Shown one piece after another: positions 1 to 11,851 of a stretch of DNA of 64,000 nt. The notes under the pieces were generated by a model, which was given only the letters and a program-made list of their open reading frames with translations, was not told the origin of the DNA and did not search any database. The number at the start of each line of letters is the position of its first letter. The first letter of the stretch is position 1. The translations under genes and the position numbers were made by a program. The stretch comes from Tribonema minus (Eukaryota; Sar; Xanthophyceae; Tribonematales; Tribonemataceae): NCBI GenBank assembly GCA_017506865.1, contig JAFCMP010000555.1, positions 496,001-560,000 on the forward strand. Reading direction: 5' to 3'.

Positions 1-263
1 GAGCACACGGCTTAGGGTGAGGGTTGGGGTTAGGTCTTGAGTGCACCGCCGGATGCCAGACACACGCACTGAGCCCAAAGCGGCTCATGACGTCTTCGAC
101 TAGTAGTGTAGCGGCTACTTCGAAATGATTGCTGTATATGTCACAACAGTGTTGAGCGGTGCGGCATCTGAACCGTGATGCGTACAGGGTGTGCACATGC
201 GTACATACCTCAACAGCGTCATCCACATCAGCAGTTTTCATCTAAAGTTGAGCGCTGACGCAC
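1..263 (-). other. Intron of ispG (exon 3 to off-window exon)
   Basis: No further ispG exon was recognised here. It holds a TTAGGG-like run near position 10-35 and, at about 151-190, a decayed copy of the end of exon 3 with its donor region. Confidence 0.5.
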
Positions 264-3200
264 CTGAACGGTGATGCGCACGAGATCCGCGCCGGCGTCC
301 GCGCACCGCATGACCTGCAGCGGAGGTGGCAGCGGCAGCAGCAAACAGGGTCATCAGGCTTTTTTTGCGTCACACGCGGTAGGCGAGCGCGCGCAGCAAC
401 ACCCTCCCCAGTGGCACTGAGGAGTTTCAGCTTGTGTACGCCAGTTGTAGAAAGTGGCGCATTTTGTACTGTGCTATCGTGGTGATGATTAGCAACAAGA
501 CTCTGATAGCTGCGGCGGAAGAGAGCAAAGCGGTAATGGACTGTAACTGACACAGCCCGACGCAGCAGAGCCAATTGCGGCCAAACAGCTGACTGCAGCC
601 GACTTAAAAAACAATCGAAGAGTATGAGTTCTTGCAAGGGCCACAAGTTCAACATCAACTGGTGGGGTCTACAGCATGGACACACTGCCACCATCGCTTA
701 TAACAGGACCTTGAGTGCTGGTATCATACTAGGGATGACTAGCCAAGAAGCAAGGGCAGCATACAACGTGCAATGAGCTGCAAATGAGCGCCGTCGCTGC
801 AGCCTTGCCAGCATGAATGGCGGGTCATCACTTATGGCGCTGCGCTACCGCAAGGCGCCAGCCCAGACACAATTTCAATGAGCGCCAATGGCAGCGTCTC
901 TCAAGTAACCAGACCCTGACCCTATCCCTAACGGTATCCCCCTCCTAACCCTAAATAGAACAGCTACCAAGCGCTGGGCGCGCGGTCCTCAACGGTGCCG
1001 TGCGTGTAGCCATGAGAATTGTCGAGTCGGCCGTCGAGCGTTGTGCAAGCACACATGCGCCACCGACGCCCCGGGCACAGCTTGCAGCCTGACCATTGCG
1101 GCAGCATCATCAGAACACAACGGCCACGCTGCTGCTACATGCGAGGAGCGCATGTAGTCAGTATGTATGCGCGCTGTGGTCATTTCAGTCGCTGCGCGCT
1201 CGCGCCGTCAATCGTTGGAGTACCACAACATGCCGTGTGCGCAACGCGCCGCGGCGCGCTGCAACGAGCTGTACCCGCCCCTGCGCGACTGAAATGCCAA
1301 TGATTTGTTGCCGCGATACGCAACGCAACCGCACAAAAACCTTGACACTTTTTGACACTGCTACAAAACAAAGCTGAAAAGCGCTCAAGGCCGACCAGCT
1401 GCACAGCAACGAGATGCGACTGACTACGTGCCTGCCCCATCACTGCCGCCGCATTGCAGGCGTCCACAGCGGCCATTGGCTACAGCGCTGCGACGTACCG
1501 CACCCGCCCCTGCGCGACTGAAATACCAATGATTTGTTGCCGCGATACGCGACGCAACCGCATATGCACATACATACGCTCACGCGCGTGCGTGGCCATC
1601 CGCGGCATACGACGCGGCGGGGCGGCGGTTCTGCGAAGCACGCAACGCGATGCTGTGCGCTCGGCGCCCGCCACCGCGTGTACACGACCATCGCGCTGCT
1701 GCTGCGCCGTGCGGCAACGCACCGCGCTCCTCGCGAGTGCACCTACGTATCATAGTCAGCGCCCGTACATAAACAGCTCGGGGACAATGTTAGCTATGGG
1801 TCAAGCTACCTAGGGTTAGGCTAGCTAACCCTAACCTACCTGGTCGACCGTCGCCGCGACGTTGCGCGTGTCGGTCGTAGTCATGGTCTGCAGCGCAATC
1901 CTGTGCTCCGAGCCGATGGGCACCTTCCCCGCCCACACCGTGCGCGTGGGCCGACGCCGCGTTGCCGTTACGCTCTCGCAGTACTTTGTCATCTGGTCCA
2001 GCGTGAGAATCGGGCTCTCTCCGTCCGCCTGCATGCCGAGCGAGCGCAGCAATTGTTGACTTCTGTTGAAGGCGGCAGGTGTTTGCGTCAACTCAAAGTG
2101 CAACATTACGCTCTCGGAGTACTTTGTCATGGGGTCCAGCCTGAGAATATAGCTGCTTCCGCCGGCGTGCGGCACGTGTGTGAGCGAGCGAGGGCAGCAA
2201 TGATTGACTTATGTCATGTCTTTTCTTCTGGTTCTGTTGTTGCTCTACGCAGAAAGCGCGTTCACGCTCTCGCAGTGTGAGGATAGGGCCCTCCCCGCCC
2301 GCATGCGATCAAGGCGTGAGCAAAGACAGCAGGCAGTATGCTATAAATCCCGTTCTTCTCTGGTCATATTGTGAGGGACCAATTGAACAACGAGCCTGCG
2401 CCGCGTTGCCGCCCGCTTCGAACAGCACGCTGCCATCTGGTCCAGAGTGAGACTGCAGCTCTGTCCGTCGGCCTGCAGTACGTGGCCGCGGTGCGTGGGC
2501 TTCTACTTCAAATTCATTACTCAAAAAGCGAAAGCACAATTTATTTGGAACAGTAACCAAGTTAATATTGCGCGATGCCAGCGTTTGTGTTCATTCTGGA
2601 AGCGCTACAGCAGCCTGGTGCCTGAGACATCTGTTTTTTTTTTAACTGAGCTTGCGGCTTGAGTCACCAGCCCGCGGCACAGGCCGCATCACAAGTAGTG
2701 GATGAGACGATTGCATAAATGCCACGCAAATAAATTGTGCACACATAATACACTCCCTTGCGCGTGTGCATGCTCAACATAACTGAAACCAATCGACATG
2801 TACAGAGGTGATTCACTTCAACCGCCCCATCACACATTCTGTGTGTCGTTTTCAGCTCTCTCATCATCCAAACTCCAGGCAACATACATGAAGTTGTATG
2901 TTGCCGAGATGCTTCATGCGATTTTTTGTAATTGGCAATTGCAATGTGTCCGAACCCAGCAGCGGGGTTTTCGGCATTATAGCACTCGCATCTTGATCAC
3001 TCAAGGCATGAAGCCTGGGACGCACGAACAGGCCCATAGTACAGGCACGGGCTACTGCAAGCTTGCGTCGCTGTGCAGGATCCACTTTGTATAACGGATT
3101 TTCGAAGATCGTGTCTTGCAGCACGAATTCAGCGCAGCATGCTGCTTTACATCGTAGCCACGCAAATGAACGACAACGTCCAATGGTGCCTGGATCTCTG

Positions 3201-3703
3201 CATCAGGTTGCCACATTGCTGCCGCTGCTGCGAACTGTTCGTCTGCACCGTGAACAGAGAGAGTCCATAGGTGCATGGAGCTGATTCGACAGCTGCTGGG
3301 ACTTGCGCTCTGGCGCGTCATTACGGAAAGCATATGGTCGAAACAGGGCCACACTCGCAATTTTTGCGACTACAAATAATGCGTTCGCTTGTGCAACCGT
3401 GCAGTTTCGAGTGCAAAGTGCTTGCATGTGTGTGTTCGTGCATGTTGGGAACATCAACTGAATGTCTTCGGGCAACCTTGCCGCGAAGCATGCTGATGTA
3501 ATGTCGCCATGTGCGCAGATGTCAAGTGGTACTGCCCAGTGAATCATAGGCATCAGTCATGCTGGAAGCTTAAGGCTCACCGCCATGTGCAGGACATGTT
3601 TGCTGCTGGATTGAAGTGCAGGAGGGAGGAGCTCGGGCTTGGGAAGGAAAGCCGTGGCGACAGCCAGCCCTCCAACCAGCAGCGTTGTCTGCAGCGGCGC
3701 CAT
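264..3703 (-). CDS. ispG: IspG/GcpE (HDS), plastid MEP-pathway enzyme, 5' part of gene
   Basis: 4-hydroxy-3-methylbut-2-enyl diphosphate synthase, an iron-sulfur enzyme of plastid isoprenoid synthesis. Three exons are visible: 3581-3703, 1840-2028 and 264-314, all joined in phase 0 with GT-AG introns. Exon 1 begins at the ATG at 3701-3703 and encodes a hydrophobic signal-like segment ending in VATAF, then a Pro/Ser-rich stretch, which fits a bipartite plastid presequence. Exon 2 contains TRTVWAGKVPIGSEHRIALQ and TMTTTDTRNVAATVDQ. Exon 3 reads VMRCADAGADLVRITVQ. Together they follow the N-terminal part of plant and algal HDS without a gap. The rest, including the Fe-S cysteines, must lie left of the window. 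Joining exon 1 to exon 2 rests on phase, order and the plastid signal, not on homology. The donor of exon 2 runs directly into a TTAGGG-type repeat. Confidence 0.85.
315..1839 (-). other. Intron 2 of ispG
   Basis: No coding exon was recognised. The stretch contains CCCTAA-like runs near 905-955 and 1810-1839 and a 60-bp direct repeat (about 1273-1332 and 1501-1562). Open frames here look like chance. Confidence 0.5.
1273..1562. repeat. 60-bp direct repeat, two copies
   Basis: Positions about 1273-1332 and 1501-1562 share a near-identical segment containing CTGCGCGACTGAAAT and TGATTTGTTGCCGCGATACG. The copies are about 228 bp apart, inside ispG intron 2. Confidence 0.8.
2105..2500 (-). repeat. 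Copies of the 5' end of ispG exon 2 inside intron 1
   Basis: Three decayed partial copies (about 2107-2205, 2255-2310 and 2434-2500) repeat the acceptor side of exon 2, including the region encoding LTLDQMTKYCESV. The third keeps a CTGCAG acceptor before the matching codons. All lie just upstream (transcript sense) of the intact exon at 1840-2028. Confidence 0.8.
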
Positions 3704-4823
3704 CTTCGCACAGCTGCTGCTGCACTCGCCTGCTCCTGCTGCTCCTCTCGCTCTGGTGATCGTATGAGCAGGTCTACGCGCGTACGAACGTGGGGTATGT
3801 ATGCTTATGTGAGCAGTCTTCGGGGGTCTTGGTGAATGAAAGCTCTTTTGGTTGTGTAGGTGATGCGCGTGACTCAAGTAGGTACACGCAGATTCCCACT
3901 CAAGGCTCATGCCGATAAAACAGTGCCCTCAAGAAAGACGTCTGGCTAAACTGTCGGCACGGACGAGAATGCTAACGTTATATGTCATCATAGATTCATA
4001 GATGAGGACGCACCATCTTGTGCAGGGATCATGCGGCTCAATTTACCTACATGCACATGTATGGAGCGGGCGCGAACAATTGGGCCTCGGGCCATGTATG
4101 ATGCTGTGGCACATTGTCCATTGACAATCATGGTGTTTATGACATGATCAATGACGACTTTTTAGACAAATCCTGACTGACATCTGCACACATACCAAAC
4201 TGACACCATGGTTCTTCCTGCTCTGGTGAGTTGCAAGGCATCCATATCATTGTTTCATTAGCAACTGTGATGCGAAACCGGACCATCAAGGCATCGCCGA
4301 GCGGTTCCTTGCCAGCCTGCGCGCCCTTGTGGGCAAGCAGACAAGAGCATACGAAATACGACGTTGTGACCAAGCCAGCAGCAATGTGCTCATGAAGACG
4401 GGGGCAGGATGCATCGCGCAAAGGCAATGGTGGCCAAGCGTCAGCCCAACTGACTTGAGCACGTCTCTAGCACAAGAGCTGGGGCAACACCTCATGGCGT
4501 ATATGCAGGCAGCAAGTGAGCAGCAAATGCAGGACGATGTACATAGCAGGAACCAGCGTTTGAGCTGTTAGTGCTGCGCCGCTGCCGCCGGCTTTATCTG
4601 AACGCCGGGCTATGCAGTGGGCAACTTGAACGCGCATGCCAACTCGCAGGAGAGCCATTGGCAGCGGCGCGCGCAGCAGCCGCTGTGCAGACGCACGCAC
4701 GACACCTCTAAGCACTCATGACACAAGTCTCATGTGTTTGTGTGCATTTACAAAGCCAGCGCCGCCCCCCCCCTCCCCCCCCGCCGCTGCTGCTGCGAGA
4801 GAAAGGCCTTCGACAGCGCGCCT
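3704..4823. other. Intergenic: ispG 5' flank and clpR 3' flank
   Basis: No gene was recognised. The region should hold the ispG promoter and the clpR 3' UTR. No TATA box or polyadenylation signal could be assigned. Confidence 0.4.
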
Positions 4824-7800
4824 CTAGACGGCGGTGCCGGGCCCGTCGGAGTCGGGGGTCCTCCCCCACCCGCCCCCCTTTTGGCCGCCGTACCGCTGGT
4901 CTTCGCCGCCGAACTCGCCGAACGTCGGGTCCTGGCTGCGCGTGAAGGCGTTATCCCCGAACTGCGGCGCGCGGGGCAGGGCAGGCGTGCGGAGGGTGTG
5001 TGGACGCTGTGGGATCTCAACTTCAATGACAACTTCAACATCAAGCTGGGGGCTCACGGTGCAACAAGTGGGAAATGAGCGTGTTGGCCAACATGTCTTC
5101 TGCTGCGAGCGGTGCAGTCTGCGTGGCTTTTTCGTATAGGGATAGGCGGCGTTGTGACGTCTGGCTGCGCAAAGCACGCACGCAGGCGACGAGCATGCTG
5201 GGTCGACAGCAAGCGACATTGTGTGAATGTACTGCATACATCCTGAAGCTTGATGTTTGGATGGTGTCAAGTCTGATGCATGCTAGGTCGACAGCAGCGG
5301 CGCTGTGTGGTGCAAAGCATAGTGTACATGTTGAATGCTGAGATTTGGACGGTGTCGAGTGCCATGCAGCCAACAATGCACAACAGCCATCACTGCGCTG
5401 CGCTTCACCTGTAAGTCCTTGGTTGACTCCATCTTGCGAGTCTTATCCCTCGGCATCAGCACCTGTATTGCGACAGGCGGCAGCGCAACGCAGCACAGCT
5501 CAGAGTCAGCAGCAGCAGCAGCAGCAGCAATGGCGGAAACACAGCAACACGCAGATCATTGCCTCAATCATCAGCTCAGATCATAGCTGTGATCCTAGTC
5601 TCAATGCATGCCTGACCTTGTCAATAATGCGATACTGCACAGCCTCTGCGGTGGACAGGTACAGTCCCGTACACAGTCGGCGTGGATCCAATCACGGGTA
5701 TGCACCGTGATACTGACCAAAATCTGAACCCTCATACGAGCCCTTACCCTTATCTCAACGCCAACCCTGATCATTGACTGAACCCTAGCCTGACCTTGGT
5801 CAATGACGCCATACTGCACCGCCTCCGCTGGTGACAAATAGAAGTCACCCTGAAGTCGGCGCGGATCCTGTCGCGCGGCGTTGGCCCTGTGATGGCAGAT
5901 TACCATTTGAACCGTAACCCTAAGCCGACCACTTGTGTCAACTTAAACACTGATCATTGTGCTGATTCCTACGGTAGTCTTGCCTTGTCAATGACGCCGT
6001 TCTGCACCGCCTCCGCGGCGGACAGGTAGAAGCCGCGCTGGAATTCAACACGGATCTTGTCGCGCGTGTGCCCCGTGATGGCCAACTATAATCTGAACCA
6101 TAACCCTTAATCTACCCTCAACCTCATCTCAACCCTGACCCCTGGATCATTAACTTTAACCCCAGCCTGACGTTGTCATGGCACCGTACTGAACTGCCTC
6201 CGCGGCGGACAGGTAGAAGTCGCGCTGAAAGTCGGCGCGAATCTTGTCGCGCTGGTGACCCGTTATGGCTCACCAAAACCAAAACCCCCTAACCTTGACT
6301 CAATGTCATCGCTAAGTCTGATCATTGTATTAATTCCTGTTGTAGTGTTACCTTATCGATGACGCCATACTGAACTGCCTCCGCGGCAGACAGGTAGAAG
6401 TCGCGCTGAAAGTCGGCGCGAATCTTGTCGCGTGTGTGCCCTGTGATGGCCGTGAGGGCCTCCTCCATCCTGTTGTTCTTCTTCACCATCTGCCCCACCT
6501 GCAGGTTCAACATAGCACCAGTTGAAGTTGTGTCAGTACACCTTGTTTAGCGCGTTCAGGTACAGACTTCAAAGCAGTGTACTGGGCGCTGAAGCTGGCG
6601 GCAGCGGTGCGCACTTGATGGCAATCGACCCTAACCCTAACCCTAACCCTGATCTTGAGATGGAGGACTGGTACAGTAGCGTATGCAGACGTACACCTTC
6701 AAGTATGAACTTCAGGTGCTCTGTGGCTGTCATGGCCTCCATCCTGTTGTTCTTCTGCACCATCTGCCCCACTTGCAGTCAACAAAGCAGCAATTGAGCC
6801 GCACACCTTGTGAAGAACTTTCAGGTACACTCTTCGAAGATTTGTACTTACACGTGGTGACTGTGCTGCACATTGAGGTATATGGCAGTGACGGTCATGA
6901 GAGCCTGCTTCGTCCTGTTGTTCTTCTTGCCCATCTGCCGCACCTGATGATTCAAGGTGCACCGCCGGCCAACGGGTGACGATCGGCAGCGGTTGCGCAC
7001 TGCTGCGTAAGTTAAATAGCGTAACTGATGTTAACTGTTAGTGTCAGTTAAAATACACAAGCAGCAGGCTTTGGACGTGCACACACAAGCCACCGCCAGA
7101 AAGCATGCCCTGAAGGTTTCATACTCCTGCCGACTTGAATGCAGTCGCACCTCAATGCCAGCATCACAAGCCTGCCCGCGGCATGCCTTTGTCCCCGTGC
7201 ACTGCGCGAGGAAACGCGCGTTGTGCAGGTTGCGCTAACCCTGACCCTATCCCTAACCCTAGTTATCCTTAGACTGATGCATTTCATGCGAGGTACCTCC
7301 AGCCTGCCTCTGCGAGCACAGCAAGGAGCGCGGCGATGCACCAAAACTTCAACTTGAGTGCCGCCGCAGCTGGACGACAGTGTCGTGCGCGTTTTTGCAC
7401 CGCTGTTCTGCTTGGACTCCACGAGTCAACTACTCAGACTCTGCAAGCCAATTACTCAGACTCTGTAAGCCAAGTCACTCAGACTCTGCGCGCGCCACTA
7501 CGCCCTAACCCTAACCTGGCCCTAGCCCTAAACCTAGCCCTAATCCGAGGGGGAAGATGTGCGGACAGCAGCTGAGCTGTGTGGTGGCGCACCTCGATGC
7601 CGATGTCGGACGCCTGCCTGCGGTACGCGTCGCCCTAACCCTAAGCTGGCCGTAAGCTTAAATCTAACCCCAGGGGACGATACGTGCGAAACAGCAGCCG
7701 ACCAGTTTAGCGGACCTCGATGCCCATGTCGGACGCCTGCCCGCGGTACGCGTCCTCCATGCTGGTGCGCTGCACGAGGAAATGCGCGTTAGGCAGCGCA

Positions 7801-10800
7801 AAGCGCCTCGCCCTAACCCTTACTGACCCTAACCCGACCCCCTCTAAACCTATCCCTAACCCCAACCCTAACCCTTACCCTAGCCCTGGCCCTAATACTG
7901 AGGAAAGACACGCGTGCGGACAGACGCTGAGCCGTGCAGCTTACCTCGATGCCGATGTCGGACGCCTGCCTGGAACGCGTCGCTCTAACCCTAACTAGCC
8001 GAAACCCTACACCCAAAGACACACGTGCAGCAGCTGAGCCGTGTGGCGCACCTCGATGCCGATGTCAGACGCCTGCCCGCGGTACGCGTCCTCCATGCCC
8101 GTGCGCTGCATCAAGAAGCGCGCGTTCGGCAGCGCAAAGCGCTTCCCCTTGTCCCCAGCGGCGCACAGGAACGACACCATGCCCGTGGCGAGCCCCAAGT
8201 TCAACGTTGAAGTTGGGAACGCCATCTGCTGCATCGTGTCGAAGACCGCCATCGCCGGCCGCAGGTTCGCGCCGGGGGAGTTGAAGTAGAGGGACACGGG
8301 CTTGTCGCGGCTCTCCTGTTGTTGAAGTGCGGCGCGGACGTGAGAGCGGCGGACTGAGCATCGCTGCAATCAGCTGGTCGCTGCATGTAATCACACATGG
8401 ATGAGTGCAAGCATTGGCGTATGTATGTACATGAAATACCTTGAAGTACATGTACACGAGCATGCCCGCCTCGCAGCGATGATGCTGGCGGCGCTAGCCG
8501 TACATGGGCTAGTACGCGATTGTGAAGCGCTTGGGGGGTTAGTGCAAGGGTCATCAGCGAAGAGAATGCATGGGCATAGTAGTAGCCATACTGGAGCAGG
8601 TTGCAAGGTAATGAATACTTCTATTGCTTCAGCGGAGCGTCACAGTTAACGAGGTGCTCGCTGAGCTGGTCAGCGCACTCATTGGAGGTTGAACTTGCCC
8701 AAACTCGATGACCGGTCAGCGCACTCACTGCATCTTGAAGTTCACCACTGATGAGAATGCGCGGGCGCTGCAGCCGGTGGCAGGAATAAAATTGGGACTG
8801 AGGGTACGCGCAGGTACGTCAATAAATGCGTGCATACCCACCTTCTCGAGGTAGAGCATCATCGCTATAAGCTGGTTGGCGTACTCGTCGTCGATGAACT
8901 TGCCGACCATGAGGATGCGCGAGCGCTGCAGCCGCTGGTTCACGCCAACCCAGGTCGCCTGGTCCGAGCCCGGGGGCTTGTAGGGCACCTGAGCACACAG
9001 CGCGAGTGCAAGTTGAAGTTGAGTGCAGAGTCAAAGTTGAGATATGAGCTTAGTAGTTACAGCTGTTTGCATGCCGACCCAGGTCGCCTGGTCCGAGCCC
9101 GGCGGCTTGTAGGGCACCTGAGCACACAGCGCGATTGCAAGTCGAAGCTGAGTGCAAGTTGAAGTTGAGATTTAACTTTTAGTAGTTGAAGTTGGTTTTG
9201 AGGCGACCCAGGTCACCTGGTTCAAGCGCGAAGGCTTGTAGGGCACCTGAGGCACAGCGAGCGCAAGTTGAAGTTGAGAATGCATTCTTCGTAAGTGAAG
9301 GTGGCTTTGGTCCAAGCCGGGGGCTTGTAGGACACCTGAGCGCACGCGCGGGTGCAAATTGAAGTGAGAGTTGATCTAGTAGTTGAAGTTGAGGTTGCTG
9401 CACGTATAGTTGAAGTTTGGATATTGAGGGTTGCCGACCGCACAGCGTGGAGAGGCACTGAGCGCACGCACACGTCGTGCAACTCCGGACGCGTGCGATG
9501 GTGTATGTCATACAGCGCGGGGGTGGGAAGCAAGAGTTCATGACTGATGGCGTGTTGAGGTACAGTGATGGAAATAGGAAGCGGGACGGTGGAGGTGTCA
9601 AGGCAAGGTGTTGGCCTCGTCTGAAGCTGCACACGCTGGCTTCCGTACGCGGCGTACTCAGCAGTCGCAACATGGCTCCAAAGTGCAGTAGTCTGCTGCT
9701 GAGGATGTACTTAGCTGCTGCCAGCTGCTGGTGGCGCAGCCATGGGCAGTGGCATGCTGCACACAGCAAAGCAGATGCCGCCATCCGATACCTACCCTAC
9801 CGCAGCATAGGCAACGTTGCACGGCCGAGCTGATCGATGCCAAGAATTCGGAGCCGCACGGGCTGTCGTGCACTTAGTGAAGTTGCATTGCGCGGTGCGC
9901 CATCGCTGACTGGACGTGGTGCGGCGGCCACGAGGGCAAAAGCGCATACAGCCAATGGACGGCGCTTCCAAGAAAGGCTTTTCAAGATTGGGGTTGAACT
10001 TGGGGTAGAGGTCGTGCACTACTGCAGCATGCTCCGCATGTGCCGCAGAACCGCAAACGAGACACCAGTACAGCTGGCCCTACCCATGTGTTGTGGCTTT
10101 CCGCACCCACAAGACTGTTCGCCTCTTGCGGACCCGCAAGCTGATTAGTGCTGGTGGCCAGCAATGAACAGCGTCTCCGCACGAGAGGGTGCTTGTGAGC
10201 CGTAATCTGCCCCGCACTTCAATACTGCCCAGTTGGGGCATGTGGGCGCACTTTGCAGTGGCATAGATCAATTAAAAGCCAGAATGTCAATGGGCCATCT
10301 GTACCCAAGGGTCAAAGTTCAGGCTAGAGTTAGGGTTAGGGGTAGGATAAGGGCTTGGCTCACAACCCTGGTGCAGCGCACAATTAAATGATGCGGTGAC
10401 GTGCCGTAGAATGCACATGCCTGCGCCATCAGTGATTGATGCATCACAAGTGCCCCTGCAGCTGACTGGCACACACGTCAATCACCAGTGCTGACTCATC
10501 CCGTGGCATGCTGCTGTGCCATGACACGCATAAAGAAAGCTGCCAATATACCGGCGCTTAGCTGCATGTCTGTGCATGTACAACTGCTGCCCCAAAGCTA
10601 CTTCAGAAGCATTTAGAGACATGTGTAATAAGAACTGGCTTGGGTGTGCTTTCAAGCGCCTGCTGTGGCAGAAGCGCCGTCAGTCAGCAAAGCACAGAGC
10701 TGTGCTGTCTTCTACTTGCTGAGCCATCGGTGATAATTCTTAATCACTCATGCAGCTTCTCAGCGGCAGCTTGTCTGTCGACTGTTGATCAGCGCCGATC

Positions 10801-11559
10801 AAGAAGGCTGCGAAATCCCCGTGGGTGACACAGTGCGACATGCGTAAGCGTCGCGTTCCAAAAAAACCTGGTGCCAAGAGAAGCAGCCAATGCACTGGCA
10901 CTGTGCATTGCCGTGGTCGCCGGCTAAACGGCTCAAATGTACATGTAGCGTCCTGCGGCACTGCATGGAATAAACTTCAAGTTCTGCTCTTTATTTATGT
11001 CCCAAAAGTCAACTTCATGAATTTCGATTGCTTAGCTGCAGATCAGACGTGCGTTGGTCACGAGCACCGCAGATTCGCAGATACCGAGTTGGTACTTCAT
11101 GTAAGCATTAGTTCGCTGACTGGCCGCAGCTGTGTCACCGGGATCAGCGCAGACCTGGGCTAGCTGCGGCCCCGGGAGGCTACCCACAAAGTTCCCTGCT
11201 GTATGCAGCAGTGATGATCGTTCAACAGCTTGTTTTGTTGCTCTTGAAGTTTTGCGTAAGTGAAACATGACAGCACTGAGGCACAGTAAGCGCACCCACT
11301 GCCGCGTTTTTCGACAATGCGCTGCCTTTTCCAATTAGTACACGTCCCAAGCAAGTTGAACTATCGATGATTTGGAGGCATCAATGGGTCCACATACCTG
11401 AGGCTCCGTGCTAGGCATCCGAATGTCCTGCCTGTAGGCCTCCACCTGCGTTCGTGCATGAGCCCATCCCGCTGCTGATGGCTGCTGCTGCGGCAGGACG
11501 GTGAACGCCGCCGTGCATTGCAACACAAGCGCCGCAGCTCCCAATGATTTCCGCACCAT
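4824..11559 (-). CDS. clpR: ClpR-type (ClpR2-like) plastid Clp protease subunit
   Basis: Non-catalytic subunit of the plastid stromal ClpPR protease core. Five exons: 11398-11559, 8842-8988, 8052-8315, 6352-6498 and 4824-4961, all phase 0, giving 285 aa with a TAG stop. Exon 1 encodes a signal-like segment ending TAAF (residues about 5-20), as in complex-plastid presequences, then leads into VPYKPPGSDQ. The body aligns gaplessly with ClpR2/ClpP: IDDEYANQLIAMMLYLEK, SLYFNSPGANLRPAMAVFDT, LPNARF, GQASDIGIE and AAEAVQYGVIDK. Of the catalytic triad, Ser is Gly (residue 148, LATGM) and His is Gln (173, FLMQR), while Asp is kept (224, QRDFY). That marks ClpR rather than ClpP. The last exon encodes a Gly-rich tail ending GPGTAV; its acceptor (CCGCAG before 4961) is the least certain junction, and an in-frame CAG lies 48 nt upstream. 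The paralog number (R2) is inferred. Confidence 0.88.
5180..5395. repeat. Tandem repeat of about 104 bp in clpR intron 4
   Basis: Two to three units share GCATGCT-GGTCGACAGCA, a TGAAT/CTGA segment and TTTGGA-GGTGTC. No coding sense was seen. Confidence 0.6.
5611..6270 (-). repeat. Four copies of the 3' end of clpR exon 4
   Basis: Copies at about 5611-5715, 5788-5895, 5980-6082 and 6165-6267 repeat the part of exon 4 encoding TGHTRDKIRADFQRDFYLSA and the following residues up to the donor. They lie downstream (transcript sense) of the intact exon at 6352-6498. Spacing is about 177-192 bp. CCCTAA-like sequence fills the gaps. Confidence 0.9.
6690..6960 (-). repeat. Two copies of the 5' end of clpR exon 4
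   Basis: Copies at about 6715-6780 and 6895-6960 repeat the acceptor and the codons for VGQMVKKNNRMEEA in decayed form. They lie upstream (transcript sense) of the intact exon. Confidence 0.85.
7150..7985 (-). repeat. Copies of the 3' end of clpR exon 3
   Basis: At least four copies (about 7150-7240, 7585-7630, 7707-7800 and 7940-7982) repeat the segment encoding AYRGQASDIGIE and its donor; two extend back to the LPNARFLMQRT codons. CCCTAA arrays separate them (7225-7265, 7500-7545, 7805-7900). Confidence 0.88.
9065..9350 (-). repeat. Three copies of the 5' end of clpR exon 2
   Basis: Copies at about 9072-9125, 9200-9255 and 9305-9345 repeat the acceptor (GCTCAG) and codons for VPYKPPGSDQATW with increasing decay away from the intact exon at 8842-8988. 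Confidence 0.88.
9360..11397 (-). other. Remainder of clpR intron 1
   Basis: No exon was recognised in these 2 kb. There is a TTAGGG-like run near 10325-10350. A short frame at 9797-9985 looks signal-peptide-like but is not supported as an exon. Confidence 0.4.
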
Positions 11560-11851
11560 CGTGCTTCGCGGTAAGCTGCTCTCACTGTGACTTCAGATCA
11601 TCAACTCCTTATTAGAGATCAACTCGAGAGTAGAAGCTGAAAGGACGTTATTTTTGCAGAGCGAAAAACTGAAAAAGGTAAAGTAGCCACGACGACGACT
11701 CTCTGCTGGCCAGGTAGCAAGCAACCTGTCCCTCTGCTGACTCGGATCTGGTGCTCTGGCTCAATCTGAGAGCAGGCGCACGTCAATTCCCGCCCGTCAG
11801 CGCCGTAGGGCATTAGTATCTGCAGGAGCAATAAACCAGCAAACCAGCAAC
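11560..11851. promoter_or_regulatory. Bidirectional promoter region, clpR / UBM-protein gene
   Basis: 292 bp separate the divergent start codons of clpR (minus, 11559) and the UBM-protein gene (plus, 11852). Both promoters must lie here or overlap the 5' ends. No TATA box was recognised. Confidence 0.5.

Noticed and set aside
9797-9985. Signal-peptide-like frame as an alternative first exon of clpR
   Set aside because: The exon at 11398-11559 gives a better plastid presequence, a clean donor and the residues that precede VPYKPP in relatives.
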